In this document: piece after piece, positions 32,771-42,552 of the stretch
How positions within the stretch are numbered: position 1 is the stretch's first letter
How the letters are laid out: each line of letters begins with the position of its first letter
DNA from: Prasinococcaceae sp. CCMP 1430
Taxonomy: Eukaryota; Prasinodermophyta; Palmophyllophyceae; Prasinococcales; Prasinococcaceae
Direction: 5' to 3'
DNA: 50,229 nt
Assembly (NCBI GenBank): GCA_013416795.1
Contig: RQSC01000019.1
Coordinates: 225,507-275,735 of the forward strand
The notes under the pieces: generated by a model
Told to the model about the DNA's origin: nothing
Seen by the model: only the letters and a program-made list of their open reading frames with translations
The model's database searches: none
Program-made: the position numbers and the translations under genes

Positions 32771-33380
32771 CCATTGAGCCCCGAGCAGGCGACGCAATGG
32801 CCGCGCGAGCTTTGCGTATGTAAGCACCGTGGCAACACACTCGCGTGGCCGTGCTCGCGCTCGCCCCGCGCGCTGCAGGAGAGCTCGCGGGCATGCACAC
32901 GCAGCATCTGTCTGTGCCATCGCATGTTCAAAAATGTGTCAAAAATTATCGTCGAAGGCAGGCGCTTTGCGAGGCGGCCCCGCGGGGGACCCAGGGCATA
33001 AGGGCGCAGTGCCATTCCCCCCCACACCCGCCTACCCACCCACTTCCTTCGCGCGCGTCCCGAGGGGTCAGCGGCACGCGCGCTTGCGCCAGCCCGTGGC
33101 CGCGCCAAGCGCGAGCGCGCGCTCCGAGTTGCGTTTAGGGTTGGCAGCATCAAGGCGGCCTGCGAGGCAGGCACACCGTTGTCCCCCGCCCGCGACGCGC
33201 GCTGCACACGTGCGTCATCAGGTGGGTGGTGACGCCGCCTTCCATTGTAGCCTTTTCCTCCACCACGCGCCGGCACGCCGCCCTCAACCTGCCCTTCCGC
33301 GACGCTCTGCTCTGCTCGCCTTCATCGCTGCGCGCCCGCGCCCGGTCCGCCGGCTGCTGCATGGCGACTGCACGGCATGC
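32771..33380. other. Convergent intergenic region
   Basis: About 610 bases between two 3' ends. A lower-GC patch lies near 32920-32955 (GTTCAAAAATGTGTCAAAAA) and a telo-box-like TTTAGGGTT at 33134-33142. No gene supported. Confidence 0.4.
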
Positions 33381-33659
33381 CTACTTCTCGAGCGGGGCGC
33401 GCGTGCCGTGCAGTCGCTTCGCGGCGTGATCCACGGACATGAATATCCCCGCGGTGGCCGCGAGCACCATGGCCATGTTGACGCACGGCACGCGGATGGC
33501 CTTGTTGCGGCCGCTCGCGAGCCAGCCCGCGGGCACGCCGAGGCCAAGCGCGAAGACCGCAGGGCGCGCGAGCTCGTACGCGGTCATCTCGCGCGGCACG
33601 TCGGCGATGGAGAAGTCCTCCGACCCCGCGTAGGGCTTGACGCTGCGCAGGAACACCAT
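33381..33659 (-). CDS. Small membrane protein, 92 residues
   Basis: Complete frame from ATG 33659 to TGA 33381. Starts MVFLRSVKPYAGSEDFSIAD, then two hydrophobic segments (ARPAVFALGLGVPAGWLA and CVNMAMVLAATAGIFMSVD) and a basic end (AAKRLHGTRAPLEK). Size, two-helix layout and lack of signal peptide resemble small accessory subunits of respiratory or photosynthetic membrane complexes, but I cannot match one. Divergent from the YME1-type protease gene, with an A10 run 118 bases upstream of its ATG. Confidence 0.65.
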   Translation of the reverse strand: MVFLRSVKPYAGSEDFSIADVPREMTAYELARPAVFALGLGVPAGWLASGRNKAIRVPCVNMAMVLAATAGIFMSVDHAAKRLHGTRAPLEK

Positions 33660-34659
33660 CGCGCCGCGCGCGCGTGCGCGCGCGCCTGGGTCGTGGGAGC
33701 ACGCGGGCGCCCCGCGGGCGCGCGCGCGACACGCCCCGCGAGGCCAGGCCGCGCGACGCCCGCCCGCACGAGCGCCAAAAAAAAAACACCAAAAACAGGC
33801 GCGAATAAAAAATGAGGCGGAGGCCAGAACGCATGCGATCGGCGCGTGCCCATATCAGAACGGCTGCGGAGGCGCGCCGCGCGCGCGCGCTGCCGGGCCG
33901 CGCGCCGTCGGCATCCGGGACGGATTTGTGCGGTAGACGTCCCCGAAATAACTCCAATTCCGTAATATGTTTTACAGTATACACTCTTTCAAAAGTTCAT
34001 CCGTAATCTAACACTCAAGATATATTTACTTTATATCATCACGTTGGGATGCATAAATTCATCGCGGTTTGTGTGGGGTCAGGCGGTCGCAGATCCGACG
34101 CGAAGCGGAGTATTTTCGCGAGCCTTGCTGTCGGCGCCACGTGCGCGCGCGTGCCGCGCGCGCCACAGCGCGCGCCTGCCCCACGCGGGCGCGGCGCGCC
34201 CTCCTCGCTCGCTCCCGCGGGAGGTTATTGGCTGAGGTGCGTGGCGGCGCGGAGGGCGTTCGGGGCTTGGTTTGAGGGGGGCGCGTCGCGTTCCGCCTCC
34301 CCCACCCACCCCCACCCCCGCGCACACACCTGTACACGCACCACACGCAGACGGCCCCATCCCTCCCCGCGTTGTGCGTAGGCCCGCGGCGTGCGCGTGT
34401 GCCTCGTGCGGCGGACGCTCTTTGCGCGCCGTGCCGCTCCAGCGCTACGCGGTGCGGTCGAGGACGAGGGTGGGTGGCGGGAAGGGCGGAGGGAGCGGGC
34501 GCGAGCATGGTCGGCGGCGGGTGGCGCGCCTGACTCCGCCGAGGCTGACCCGAGAGCGCGTGCCGCGGCCTCGCCTGCGCCGTGCGCCCAATCATCCGCC
34601 CGTTTGCGTGCCCGCCGTGGCGCAGGCAGACCCACGCACACGCGTGTGCTGCGGCGACA
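33660..34659. promoter_or_regulatory. Divergent promoter with a distinct AT-rich island
   Basis: A10 at 33777-33786, then about 115 bases at 33938-34060 that are mostly A/T (CTCAAGATATATTTACTTTA, GGATGCATAAATTCATCGCG) in a genome otherwise near 70% GC. The remainder to the protease ATG is GC-rich leader. No gene supported. Confidence 0.5.
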
Positions 34660-36834
34660 ATGCTGCGCCGACGCGGCGCGGCGGTCGCAGCGGCGCTCGC
34701 GAGCACGACCGTCGGGCGCCGCGCGGCGAGCGGCGTGGGAGCTGGCACTGTGGAAAGCCAATGGCAGCAATGGGGCAGGCTCCGGAGGAGAGTTGCGCAG
34801 CGACAGCTGCAGCAGCAGCAGCAGCACCAGCACCAGCAGGCGCGCCGGTCCTTCTTTCGGAGCAGCGAGGGCAGCGCTGGCGGCGGCGGCGGCGGTGGCG
34901 CGTCCGCGTCTGAGTTGCAGTGGCGCGCGTCGCGACTGGGCACCAACCCGGAGGCGCACAACGGTTTCATGAAGGAGCTCCTGCGCAGCGACGTGGCCGG
35001 TGCGATCACCGCCTACGAGAAGGGCCTCGTGCAGCAGACGCCCGAGACGCTCGCGGCGTACCTGCAGGCACTCGTTGCCGAGGGACGCCTGAATGGCAGC
35101 CGACTCGCCGAGGTGTTGCATAAGGGACAGATGGTGGAGGAGGTTGCGCGGCGGAACGCGAGCGGCGCGGCGGGCGTCGCCGGAGGGAGCGAGCTGGGCA
35201 ACATCCTCGGGGGCTTCGCCGCGAGCGGCGCGCGCGGGGCGGCCGGCAGCGCGAGCCAGGCGAAGGGCGCAGCAGGGGGGCTCTTCGGTGGCGGCGCGAT
35301 GGGCGCCGCGGCGGGACAGCTCGGGTCTGCGGAGGCGCCCCTGTACTTCACGCAGGCGGAGCCCTCGCTCAGGTCGTACGTCTTCCGGACGATGCGATTT
35401 GTGCTGGGCGGCTTTCTGCTGTACTCAGCGCTCGGCGCTTTCGTCGGGCTCGACGAGAAGGGCGGCGCCGGCGGCATCGCGACACGCCTTGCCGGCGGCA
35501 AGAGCGATGCGGTGACGCCTGTCACTGACATCAACACTCGCTTTAAGGACTGCATGGGCGTCGAGGAGGCCAAGGGCGAGCTTGAGGAGGTGGTGCACTA
35601 CCTGAAGGACCCGGAGCATTTCACCAAGCTTGGCGGCAAGCTCCCCAAGGGCATCCTGCTCGTTGGCCCGCCGGGCACCGGCAAGACGCTGCTCGCGCGC
35701 GCGGTGGCTGGCGAGGCCGGAGTGCCGTTCTTCTACACGAGTGGCTCCGAATTCGAGGAAATGTTTGTGGGCGTGGGCGCGCGCCGCGTGCGCGAGCTCT
35801 TCACGGCCGCCAAGAAGAACTCGCCTTGCATCGTCTTCATCGACGAGATCGACGCGATCGGTTCGAGCCGCAATCCAAAGGACCAGCAGTACATGCGAAT
35901 GACGCTCAACCAGATGCTGGTCGAGCTCGACGGCTTCAAGAAGAACGAGGGGATCATCGTGCTAGCCGCCACGAACGTGCCCGAGGCGCTCGACAAGGCG
36001 CTGGTGCGCCCGGGGCGCTTCGACACGCAGGTGGTGGTGCCCAACCCCGACGTCGAGGGCCGCCGCAAGATTCTCGCCGTGCACGCGAAGAAGGTGATCA
36101 TCGGCAAGAACGTCGACATGCAGATCATCGCGCGCGGCACGCCGGGTTTCTCGGGCGCTGAGCTGGCCAACCTCATCAACGTTGCCGCGCTCAAGGCGGC
36201 AATGGATGGCGCAAAGGCGGTGTCCATGGCGCACCTCGAATACGCCAAGGACAAGATCCTCATGGGCGCCGAGCGCAAGAGCGCGGTGATCTCGGAGGAG
36301 AACCGCCGTCTGACTGCGTACCACGAGGGTGGCCACGCGCTGGTGGCACTCAACACCGACGGTGCGATGCCCGTGCACAAGGCGACCATTGTTCCGCGCG
36401 GTCAGGCGCTGGGTATGGTCACGCAGCTCCCCGACAAGGACCAGACCTCTGTGTCGCGGCGGCAGATGCTCGCGCGCCTTGACGTGTGCATGGGCGGGCG
36501 CGTCGCCGAGGAGATCATTTTCGGCGAGAAGGACGTCACCAGCGGCGCATCGTCGGACCTCAAGCAGGCCACCGACCTCGCGACGGCTATGGTCACGCGC
36601 TACGGCTTCTCGGACAAGGTCGGGCTTGCATCCGCCGACCGGTCGTCGCTCTCAGGGGAGATGCGCAAGCTCGTGGATGAGGAGGTCAAGCGCATGCTCA
36701 ACGAGGCCTATGAGCGCGCGCGTGGCGTGCTCATGAAGCACGAGAAGGAGCTGCATAAGCTGGCGAACGAGCTGCTTGAGAAGGAGACGCTGGACGCGAA
36801 GCAGCTCAAGGAGCTCGTCGGCTCCAAGGCGTAG
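34660..36834 (+). CDS. YME1: YME1-like mitochondrial AAA zinc metalloprotease (FtsH family)
   Basis: Single exon, 724 residues. Degrades unassembled or damaged inner-membrane proteins. Basic presequence ([20 protein letters not shown]), Gln-rich stretch, one membrane segment near 246-264 ([18 protein letters not shown]), AAA ATPase with Walker A GPPGTGKT (about 336) and Walker [12 protein letters not shown], second region of homology [15 protein letters not shown], and peptidase zinc site [11 protein letters not shown] (HEGGH, about 554). The single membrane span and the [14 protein letters not shown]-like region before it resemble i-AAA/YME1 rather than plastid FtsH, which has two spans. Start chosen because it supplies the presequence. 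Convergent with pyruvate kinase. Confidence 0.93.
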   Translation: MLRRRGAAVAAALASTTVGRRAASGVGAGTVESQWQQWGRLRRRVAQRQLQQQQQHQHQQARRSFFRSSEGSAGGGGGGGASASELQWRASRLGTNPEAHNGFMKELLRSDVAGAITAYEKGLVQQTPETLAAYLQALVAEGRLNGSRLAEVLHKGQMVEEVARRNASGAAGVAGGSELGNILGGFAASGARGAAGSASQAKGAAGGLFGGGAMGAAAGQLGSAEAPLYFTQAEPSLRSYVFRTMRFVLGGFLLYSALGAFVGLDEKGGAGGIATRLAGGKSDAVTPVTDINTRFKDCMGVEEAKGELEEVVHYLKDPEHFTKLGGKLPKGILLVGPPGTGKTLLARAVAGEAGVPFFYTSGSEFEEMFVGVGARRVRELFTAAKKNSPCIVFIDEIDAIGSSRNPKDQQYMRMTLNQMLVELDGFKKNEGIIVLAATNVPEALDKALVRPGRFDTQVVVPNPDVEGRRKILAVHAKKVIIGKNVDMQIIARGTPGFSGAELANLINVAALKAAMDGAKAVSMAHLEYAKDKILMGAERKSAVISEENRRLTAYHEGGHALVALNTDGAMPVHKATIVPRGQALGMVTQLPDKDQTSVSRRQMLARLDVCMGGRVAEEIIFGEKDVTSGASSDLKQATDLATAMVTRYGFSDKVGLASADRSSLSGEMRKLVDEEVKRMLNEAYERARGVLMKHEKELHKLANELLEKETLDAKQLKELVGSKA

Positions 36835-37019
36835 TCGAGAGCGCAGCCGGCGGGATAACGAGAGGCGGCGGCTCGCACTCTTTACTCACTGCGACACGAC
36901 CCGAGAGATCTTTCGTCCCGTAACGTACAATACACTCATTTCATCAAGGGCGACCGCACTCACGCTCGCGCGCAAGTTTGCGCATGTGCACGCGCGTGTA
37001 CACTCAATAGAGAAACAAG

Positions 37020-39143
37020 TTACACGACCCGCAGCTGCGGCCCGTCGTCGGCGTCGACGCCCTCCTTGCCTACGACGCACACCACCTGTTTCCCGCAGTC
37101 GCCCTCCTGGACGACCCCCGCCGCCTTCGCGAACGCAACCGCGCGCTCCACTAGCGCCTTGGTGACAAGGTCGTGCCTTCCGCCCGCCTGGCACACGAAG
37201 TCCGCCTCGTCAACTAGCAGCGGTACCTGGCCAAAGCTGCCCATAGTGGCCGCCACAGTGCGTTTGGAGGGCGTGACGACCACCTGCGGTGCGCTGGGGC
37301 GATACTTGGACACCAGCGCCGACATGTCGCCGCGCGCGGTGACTACCACTACGAGGCCCGCCTTGCCGTCGATGGCCGCCTTGGCGGCACTGCTTGCCAC
37401 GCTTTCGGCCACGCTCAGCGGCTTGGGCGCTGTGAAGTCGCGCATGACGCTCATCTTGGTGTAGTAGTCGAGCGCAAGCTCCGCACTGGCGTTGATGCGC
37501 GCCATCGTGCGCACGGCGTCGGCGGGGAAGGCGCCGTTGGCCGTCTCGCCAGACAGCATGGTGGCGTCCGTGCCGTCGAACACCGCGTTCGCCACGTCGG
37601 TCATCTCCGCTCGCGTGGGCAGCGGGTTGGAGATCATGCTCTCCAGCATCTGCGTGGCCGTGATGACAAACTTCCCAGCAAGGTTGGCCTTTTGGATGAG
37701 CATCTTCTGTGCGAGCGGTACCTTCTCAGCAGGAATCTCCATTCCATCCAGCGGAGCGCGGTGGTAGTGCGGCAGGCAGAGGAGCTCCTAGAGCAGTTTC
37801 ATCTGAAGCGCCTCCTCGTTCTCGATCTTGCTGATAATCTGGATGTCCGCGCCTCCGTTCTCGTCAAGCACCCTGCGAATGAAGCGCACGTCCTCGCCGC
37901 TCTGCACAAAGCTCGCCGCCACGAAGTCGACGCGTACGAACGTCGGCTTCAACTGGTCCAGCAGCTACAGGAAGAGCCACTCGTGCCCAATGTCCACCTT
38001 GATGCCCGGCAGGTTGCAATTCTTGCGCTCGCCTAGCTTCTTGCTGACCAAGCACGTCGCGCGCAGCTCGCGATCGCTAAGAATTTCTTCCACCCGCAGG
38101 CTGATGGTGCCGTCGGCGATGAGGATGCGGTTGCCGGGTTTGACGCTCTGGCAGAGCTTGTCGTACGACAGGCCGATGCGCGTCTCCTCGTCCGTCTTGT
38201 AGCCCTCGAAGGTCGTATACGCCGCGCCCGCCGCCTCCACGATGACAGTCTCGCCCTTCTCGAGATCGATGCGCTTGTGGTCCCTGAGCATGGCCGTGCG
38301 AATCTCGGGGCCCTTGGTGTCGAGCAGCGCCGCCGCATACGGGTTCTTCGCAGCCGCAGCCTTGCGGAATCGCTGCAAGACCTCGAGGTGGCCCTCGTGC
38401 GAGCCGTGCGAGAAGTTCATGCGCGCGACGTCCATGCCCGCATCCAGTAGCTGATGCATGGTCTCCTCGTCCCAGCACTTAGGCCCCATGGTGCATACGA
38501 TCTTCGTCTTGCGCTCGGTGCGTATGTCCGACGAGAGCATCATCGGGCTCACTCGCACCAGGCCCTCGATGTTGATCGTGTCATCCTGCTGGGGCGGCAC
38601 CACCGACTCTGGCGCGTATTCAGGTACCCACCGCGTATTCTGTTTGTAATTTTCCTTGAGCTCATGCTTGGAAGACACGCGGCGCACCAGCGAGGGCCTC
38701 TCTTGGAGGTCGAGCAAGGCGCTGCTCTCGGCGCGCTGCACGGCGGCGGGAAAGGCAGGCCGCGGCGGCGAGCGGGTCGCGCATGGCGAAGCGCGCCGTC
38801 AGCCGTCGCTTCGCAGGGGCCAGGCTCGCGGCCTGCGCTTTCGCACAGGCGAGCGCCTGGGGCGCAGGCGCGGGGAAAGCGCGAGGGGCGCACGCGCAGG
38901 GCGTCGCAGCGCCATCGTGCACGGCGTGGGCAGTCGTGCGCGCGCGCGCCCACGACCACAGCGATGACGGACCTTCAGGCGACCCTTCGAGAACGTGACT
39001 TCGTTTTCAAGCAGCTCCTCGTCGAGGCCGCCGTTGAGGAACCCCATTGAGCCCACCTTCCTGATGCGCATCGAGCCCTCTGACTTGTCCACATCGGTGC
39101 TCGCGCCACTCGGAGCGCCCGCCTTCACCTGGGACGGCGCCAT
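37020..39143 (-). CDS. PK: Pyruvate kinase, frame broken by two in-place complemented blocks
   Basis: Makes pyruvate and ATP from phosphoenolpyruvate, the last step of glycolysis. Exons 38973-39143 (MAPSQVKAGAPSGASTDVDK...) and 37020-38735, phase 0 intron GTCCGT...GTGCAG. Conserved: KTKIVCTMGPKCWDEETM, ARMNFSHGSHEGHL, LLDTKGPEIRTA, VDFVAASFVQSGEDVR, IISKIENEEALQ, MEIPAEKVPLAQKM, GKFVITATQMLESMI and VFDGTDATMLSGETANG. Two TAG codons interrupt the frame (37965-37967 and 37788-37790). Each lies in a stretch of 55-56 bases unlike pyruvate kinase; complementing those bases without reversing them restores the expected residues, including the catalytic MVARGDL. About 627 residues if repaired, with an N-terminal extension of about 120 before the barrel. 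Confidence 0.93.
37746..37801 (-). other. Complemented block 2 within pyruvate kinase
   Basis: On the minus strand the block reads ...TGAAACTGCTCTAG... with an in-frame stop. Replacing each base by its complement in the same order gives codons for NFDEILEETDGVMVARGDL, exactly the missing family segment with the catalytic Arg-Gly-Asp. Edges are uncertain by one or two bases (the third base of the last Leu codon fits either way). Confidence 0.9.
37934..37988 (-). other. Complemented block 1 within pyruvate kinase
   Basis: On the minus strand the block reads GGGCACGAGTGGCTCTTCCT..., with TAG in frame. In-place complement gives PVLTEKDIDDLVNFGCKHG, which joins KVDI on one side and VDFVAASF on the other, as in plant and algal pyruvate kinases. 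Edges are uncertain by one or two bases. Confidence 0.9.
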
Positions 39144-40008
39144 TTTGTCGGACGCGCTCGCGCCCGCCTGCTTTGCGGCCTGGCGGGCGCCGCGCGCACA
39201 GGGTCAGCATGCGCCCTCCCTCCGGCCCATTGCGTCTGCTGCCTCGGCATCGCCCCTTCTTCCATCTCCGCGGAGTTCCCGCGCACGCGATTGAGGGCGC
39301 GCGCGCTCGCCGGCCGGCTGTCGCTCGCGAAGCATCGCGGCCCATGCCTGCGCTCGCGGTGGCCGCCCGCGCTCGCAGCGCCGCTCCCCGCGCACCGGCC
39401 GCGCGCAACGCGCGCACCCGCGCCTAACGCGCGCACCCGCGCCCAGGCGCCGCGCCTTGCACTCACGCACACATCCACACGCGCACGCCACAGGCGATCG
39501 CGATCGCGATCGCGATCGCGCCAGGGGGGGGGGGGGAGGAGCGGGAAGCAGGCGGAAGGGGAGAAGAGAAGGCGCGCGCGCTGATGCCGCCGCCAGCCGC
39601 CGCTGCCGTGCAGGCCTGGAACGGCACGCATTGCGCGGGGGAGGGGGGCGATCGGGGCCGGTCACGGGCGCTCACGCAGAGGAACCGGTGTCCACACCTC
39701 GCCATGAGCTCGCGCGCTGACACCCGTCGCGATTGCCTGCCACACGCGCACCACCCGCTGTGTCGTTGCCCCCCTGCTGCCCTGGCACTCCGGCGGCAAC
39801 GCCTGCTGCTGAATAGGTCGTGTTCGGTGCGTTCGCGCGCGCGCACGAAGCGCCGCACGCGCGCCAGCTTTTCACACGCGTGGGCGCTCCCGCATGTCGA
39901 CTGCCCTCCCCGGCCCTCTGCCCCGCCGCTTTCCTTCGCTCGTGATTGTGCTGACATACCTTCCCCATTTCGCCCGGCGGTACTTCTGTCGCTCTCCTTG
40001 CCACACAG
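39144..40008. promoter_or_regulatory. Divergent region between pyruvate kinase and petM, with 5' part of petM
   Basis: Should hold the pyruvate kinase promoter and the missing 5' exons of petM. It contains a GCGATC tandem repeat at 39494-39520 followed by G13 (39524-39536), and a pyrimidine-rich stretch before the petM acceptor with a possible branch site (GTGCTGAC, near 39945). A short frame at about 39341 (MPALAVAARARSAAPRAPAA) looks like a transit peptide but does not connect in any way I can prove. Confidence 0.4.
39494..39520. repeat. GCGATC hexanucleotide tandem repeat
   Basis: GCGATCGCGATCGCGATCGC... for 27 bases, four and a half units, followed by C/A and 13 G. Simple-sequence tract. 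Its unit is the cyanobacterial HIP1 octamer core, but the tandem form argues against any such relation. Confidence 0.8.
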
Positions 40009-40082
40009 GCTGCACCCTCATCGGTATCGTGCTGGGCTTCGTGCTGCTTCGCGTTGAGGCGGTTGTCGAGGGCGAGGAGTAA
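40009..40082 (+). CDS. petM: Last exon of cytochrome b6f subunit PetM (nuclear)
   Basis: After a strong acceptor (CTCCTTGCCACACAG) the exon reads CTLIGIVLGFVLLRVEAVVEGEE and stops at 40082. This matches the end of PetM, the 7-kDa subunit of the cytochrome b6f complex; from memory the green algal protein ends ...VGLAIGFVLLRVESLVEEGKI. The single membrane helix and acidic stromal tail fit. Upstream exons with the transit peptide and mature N-terminus were not resolved; the frame is also open upstream to an ATG at 39894, but that sequence (MSTALPGPLPRRFPS) is not PetM-like. A nuclear copy with an intron is expected in green-lineage algae. The exon is short, so identification is moderate. Confidence 0.55.
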
Positions 40083-40300
40083 GTGCCGTCCTCTTGTCCG
40101 CCCGTGCGTTAGGTGGCAATGGCTTTCCGTGAGTAACGCATCTAATTGAGAAGCCGAATGCTGCGGCCGGGCAGCCAAATCGTCGCTCCCTGCGTGGCGC
40201 GATTGCGGCGAGCGACGGATGCGATCTCCGCGCGCGCCTGCGCGCGACTGCCTGCGCTCCGGGACCGAGAGGACTTCTGAGCGTGTGCGTTTCGTTACAG

Positions 40301-41637
40301 TCACCGCGCCTCCCCCTCCTCAGGCGAGTCACGCCTCGGGGGGCCAGGCGGAGGGTTTTCCCTCCCATAGCCGCCGCCGCTGCCATACCTCGAGTCACGC
40401 TCGCGCTCGCGGCCGTATCCGCCGCCGCGATCATGGCCGCCACGGGGGTCTGACCTGCCGCCGTCGTACCTGTCCTCGCGGTAACCGCGATCGCGGTCGC
40501 CTCCGCGGCCCCCGTATCTGTCATCGTATCTGTCATCCCTCCTGTCGTACGACCGCGAGTCGTGGCGATGGTCATACCTGTCGTTGCCGCCATACCCGCT
40601 GTGTGACCTGCTGTAGCCCCCGTAGCGGTCGCGATCCCCGTAGCCCACACCGCCGCCGCCGCGCGACCCGTACCCTCCACCACCGTAGCCCCCGCTCGCT
40701 GCTTGCCTGCCCCTGTCCGCCATCGAGGACGTATCCTTGTAGATGGTGGGACCCACGGGCTTGGTGCCCGGCGCGCGGTCCCTGCGTGTGTCTCCAAGAC
40801 CGCCCCCCAGCCGGCGCGGCTTGAAGCCCTCGACGGTGCGCGCGCGTTCCACGTCCACGAGGATGCGTCGTCCCTCCATCTTCATGCCATCTGCCTCCTT
40901 GTACGCCGCCTTCATGTCGCCAGAGTGAAAGAACTCAACGAAGGCGTACCCGCGCGGCTGCTCCGTCTTGGGGTCCACGACGATGCGCACGCGCCGCACC
41001 GGGCCGAACGCCTCGAACTCGCGCCGCAGCTTGGACTCGGTGACCGTGTATGCCAGGCGAGCCACCAGCAGCGTCTTGAAGGGGTCGCCCTCGAGCTTCG
41101 GGTCGTTGGTGGGATCCCACGCCTTGCTGAGCTCCTTCAGCTCTGCCGCGTGCGCGAGGGCCTTCACGTCGCGCTGCTTCTGCTTGCGCGACGCCTTGGT
41201 CTCCAAGGGCTGCGCAGGGGGCCGGGCGGGGGCGGGCGTGGTCTCGAATTCCTTGGTGTACGCGGCGATGCCTACGGCGCGTGCGAGCGGGAGCGCGCGC
41301 GTCAGCGCTGCTGCCGGACGCGCCCGCGCTCGGCGCGGCGCCGCGCGGCGCAAAGCAGCGCCCTAAAATGCGCCGTCGGCGGGTGCACGGCGCGCGACGC
41401 ACCTGTGTACGGCGGCAGCGGCCTCCCCTGCCTCTTCCTCGGCAGCGCCGCGTGCACCAGCGGCGGCGGCGGCTCAAACATCACGAGCAGGTCCGAGGAA
41501 AGCCCCGACGGGTGCGTGATCTTCTCGACGTTCGTCAGCGGCCGCCCGCCGGGCCGCCCGCCGCCCTGCATCGCCGGCCCGCGGCCCATCTGGCCGCCGT
41601 ACCCGCCGGGCGGCGGGCCGCCGTACGGCTGCGCCAT
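40301..41637 (-). CDS. SNRNP70: U1 small nuclear ribonucleoprotein 70 kDa protein
   Basis: Binds stem-loop I of U1 snRNA and helps define 5' splice sites. Exons 41403-41637 and 40301-41271, phase 1 intron GTGCGT...CGTAG, 401 residues. The N-terminus carries the U1-70K signature (PLTNVEKITHPSGLSSDLLV, then LPPYTGIAAYTKEFE across the intron). The RRM at about 145-225 has RNP2 LLVARL and RNP1 RGYAFVEF. The C-terminal half is rich in Arg, Asp, Gly and Tyr (RYDDRYGGRGGDRDRGY), in place of the classic RS tail of plants and animals. Start chosen from the first ATG with family sequence directly after. Divergent from UPRT. Confidence 0.92.
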
Positions 41638-42552
41638 GGCCGCCCCTCAGTACCGCGCCTCCCTCCCCCGCTCCGGATCAAACGCACACACGCAACTCCC
41701 CCGCCCGCTCCCTCGTCCTCGCGGGGCGCCTCGCCGCCCGGCCGCCGCCGCCGCAACCTTTGGGGTTCGCCCGACGCTTTTTTCCCCTCCTTTCCGTTGT
41801 GATATTTCGGCCGCTGCCGCCGCCGCCGCGCGGCGCTCTGGTGCCCGCCGCACCCGCCGCGCCTGCGCGCTCAACGCAAACCGAAAGCGACCTCAAGATG
41901 TGGGCAGATTTTTCGCCGCCGCGCCAGATTTTTCGCCAATGCGTTCTGATCAACTTTCGAACGGTATGCACGCGCGCGCGCCCGCGGTTCCGTCGTTTGG
42001 AGGCTGAAACCGGAAACCGACACCGAGAGCGAGAGTGACCTGACCCCGGTCGGCGCTCTAGGGCTGGGGCTCGGTTCGCTCGTGAACCTGGTCACGTCAG
42101 AAGGGACCCGGTCACACCGGATCAGACCGGGTCGATGCGGCCCCCGCCCCGGTGCGCCTGCGCGGCGCGCGCGGCGAGCCGAGACCCTCGCCGCGCGCGC
42201 GTGGCGGTGGCGGCACACACGCTTCGCGACTCGCGGGGTGCTGCGGGAGGGCTGGGGCGAGGGCTGGGGAGGTGGCGCGTTGGGTGTCGGAGCGGGCAGG
42301 ATCGCGGAGGAGAAAGGGGGCAAGGGGGGCCCGGGAGGGGCGTGGAAGAGGAGCGGCGGGGTGTGGGGTTGGAGCGGGGAGCGGGAAGAGGGGGGGGCGA
42401 GGGAAGGGGGGGAAGGCGGTGTGCTCGCGCGCGGTAGTGGCCCGCCCCCAATGCGCCCGGCGCGCGCGCGCAAAAAAGCGCGCGCGGGCGCCGGATGAGG
42501 GTCGCGGCACGAATCGAGGGTTTCAACATGCTGTCAAAAACCATTACAATCG
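41638..42552. promoter_or_regulatory. Divergent promoter between U1-70K and UPRT
   Basis: A lower-GC patch at 41885-41960 (AATGCGTTCTGATCAACTTT), a cluster of ACCCGGTC/GACCGGGT boxes at 42039-42130, and a long G-rich, C-poor strand at 42240-42420 with many G3-G9 runs. It shares the 13-mer CCTGACCCCGGTC with the synthetase/rhodanese promoter. No gene supported. Confidence 0.45.

Noticed and set aside
37746-37988. Stop-codon reassignment (TAG as an amino acid) or readthrough in pyruvate kinase
   Set aside because: Residues around each TAG are also wrong for about 19 positions, and other genes here use TAG as a true stop. The in-place complement explains everything.
37746-37988. Simple inversions or in-frame introns in pyruvate kinase
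   Set aside because: Reading the plus strand 5'-3' does not give the missing residues, and the blocks replace rather than interrupt coding sequence, with no GT...AG.
37692-38036. Plus-strand helical frame (QAEELLEQFHLKRLLVLDLA) across the complemented blocks
   Set aside because: A by-product of reading the opposite strand of pyruvate kinase.
39494-39520. GCGATCGC repeats as cyanobacterial HIP1 sites
   Set aside because: HIP1 is dispersed, not tandem. This is a hexanucleotide microsatellite.
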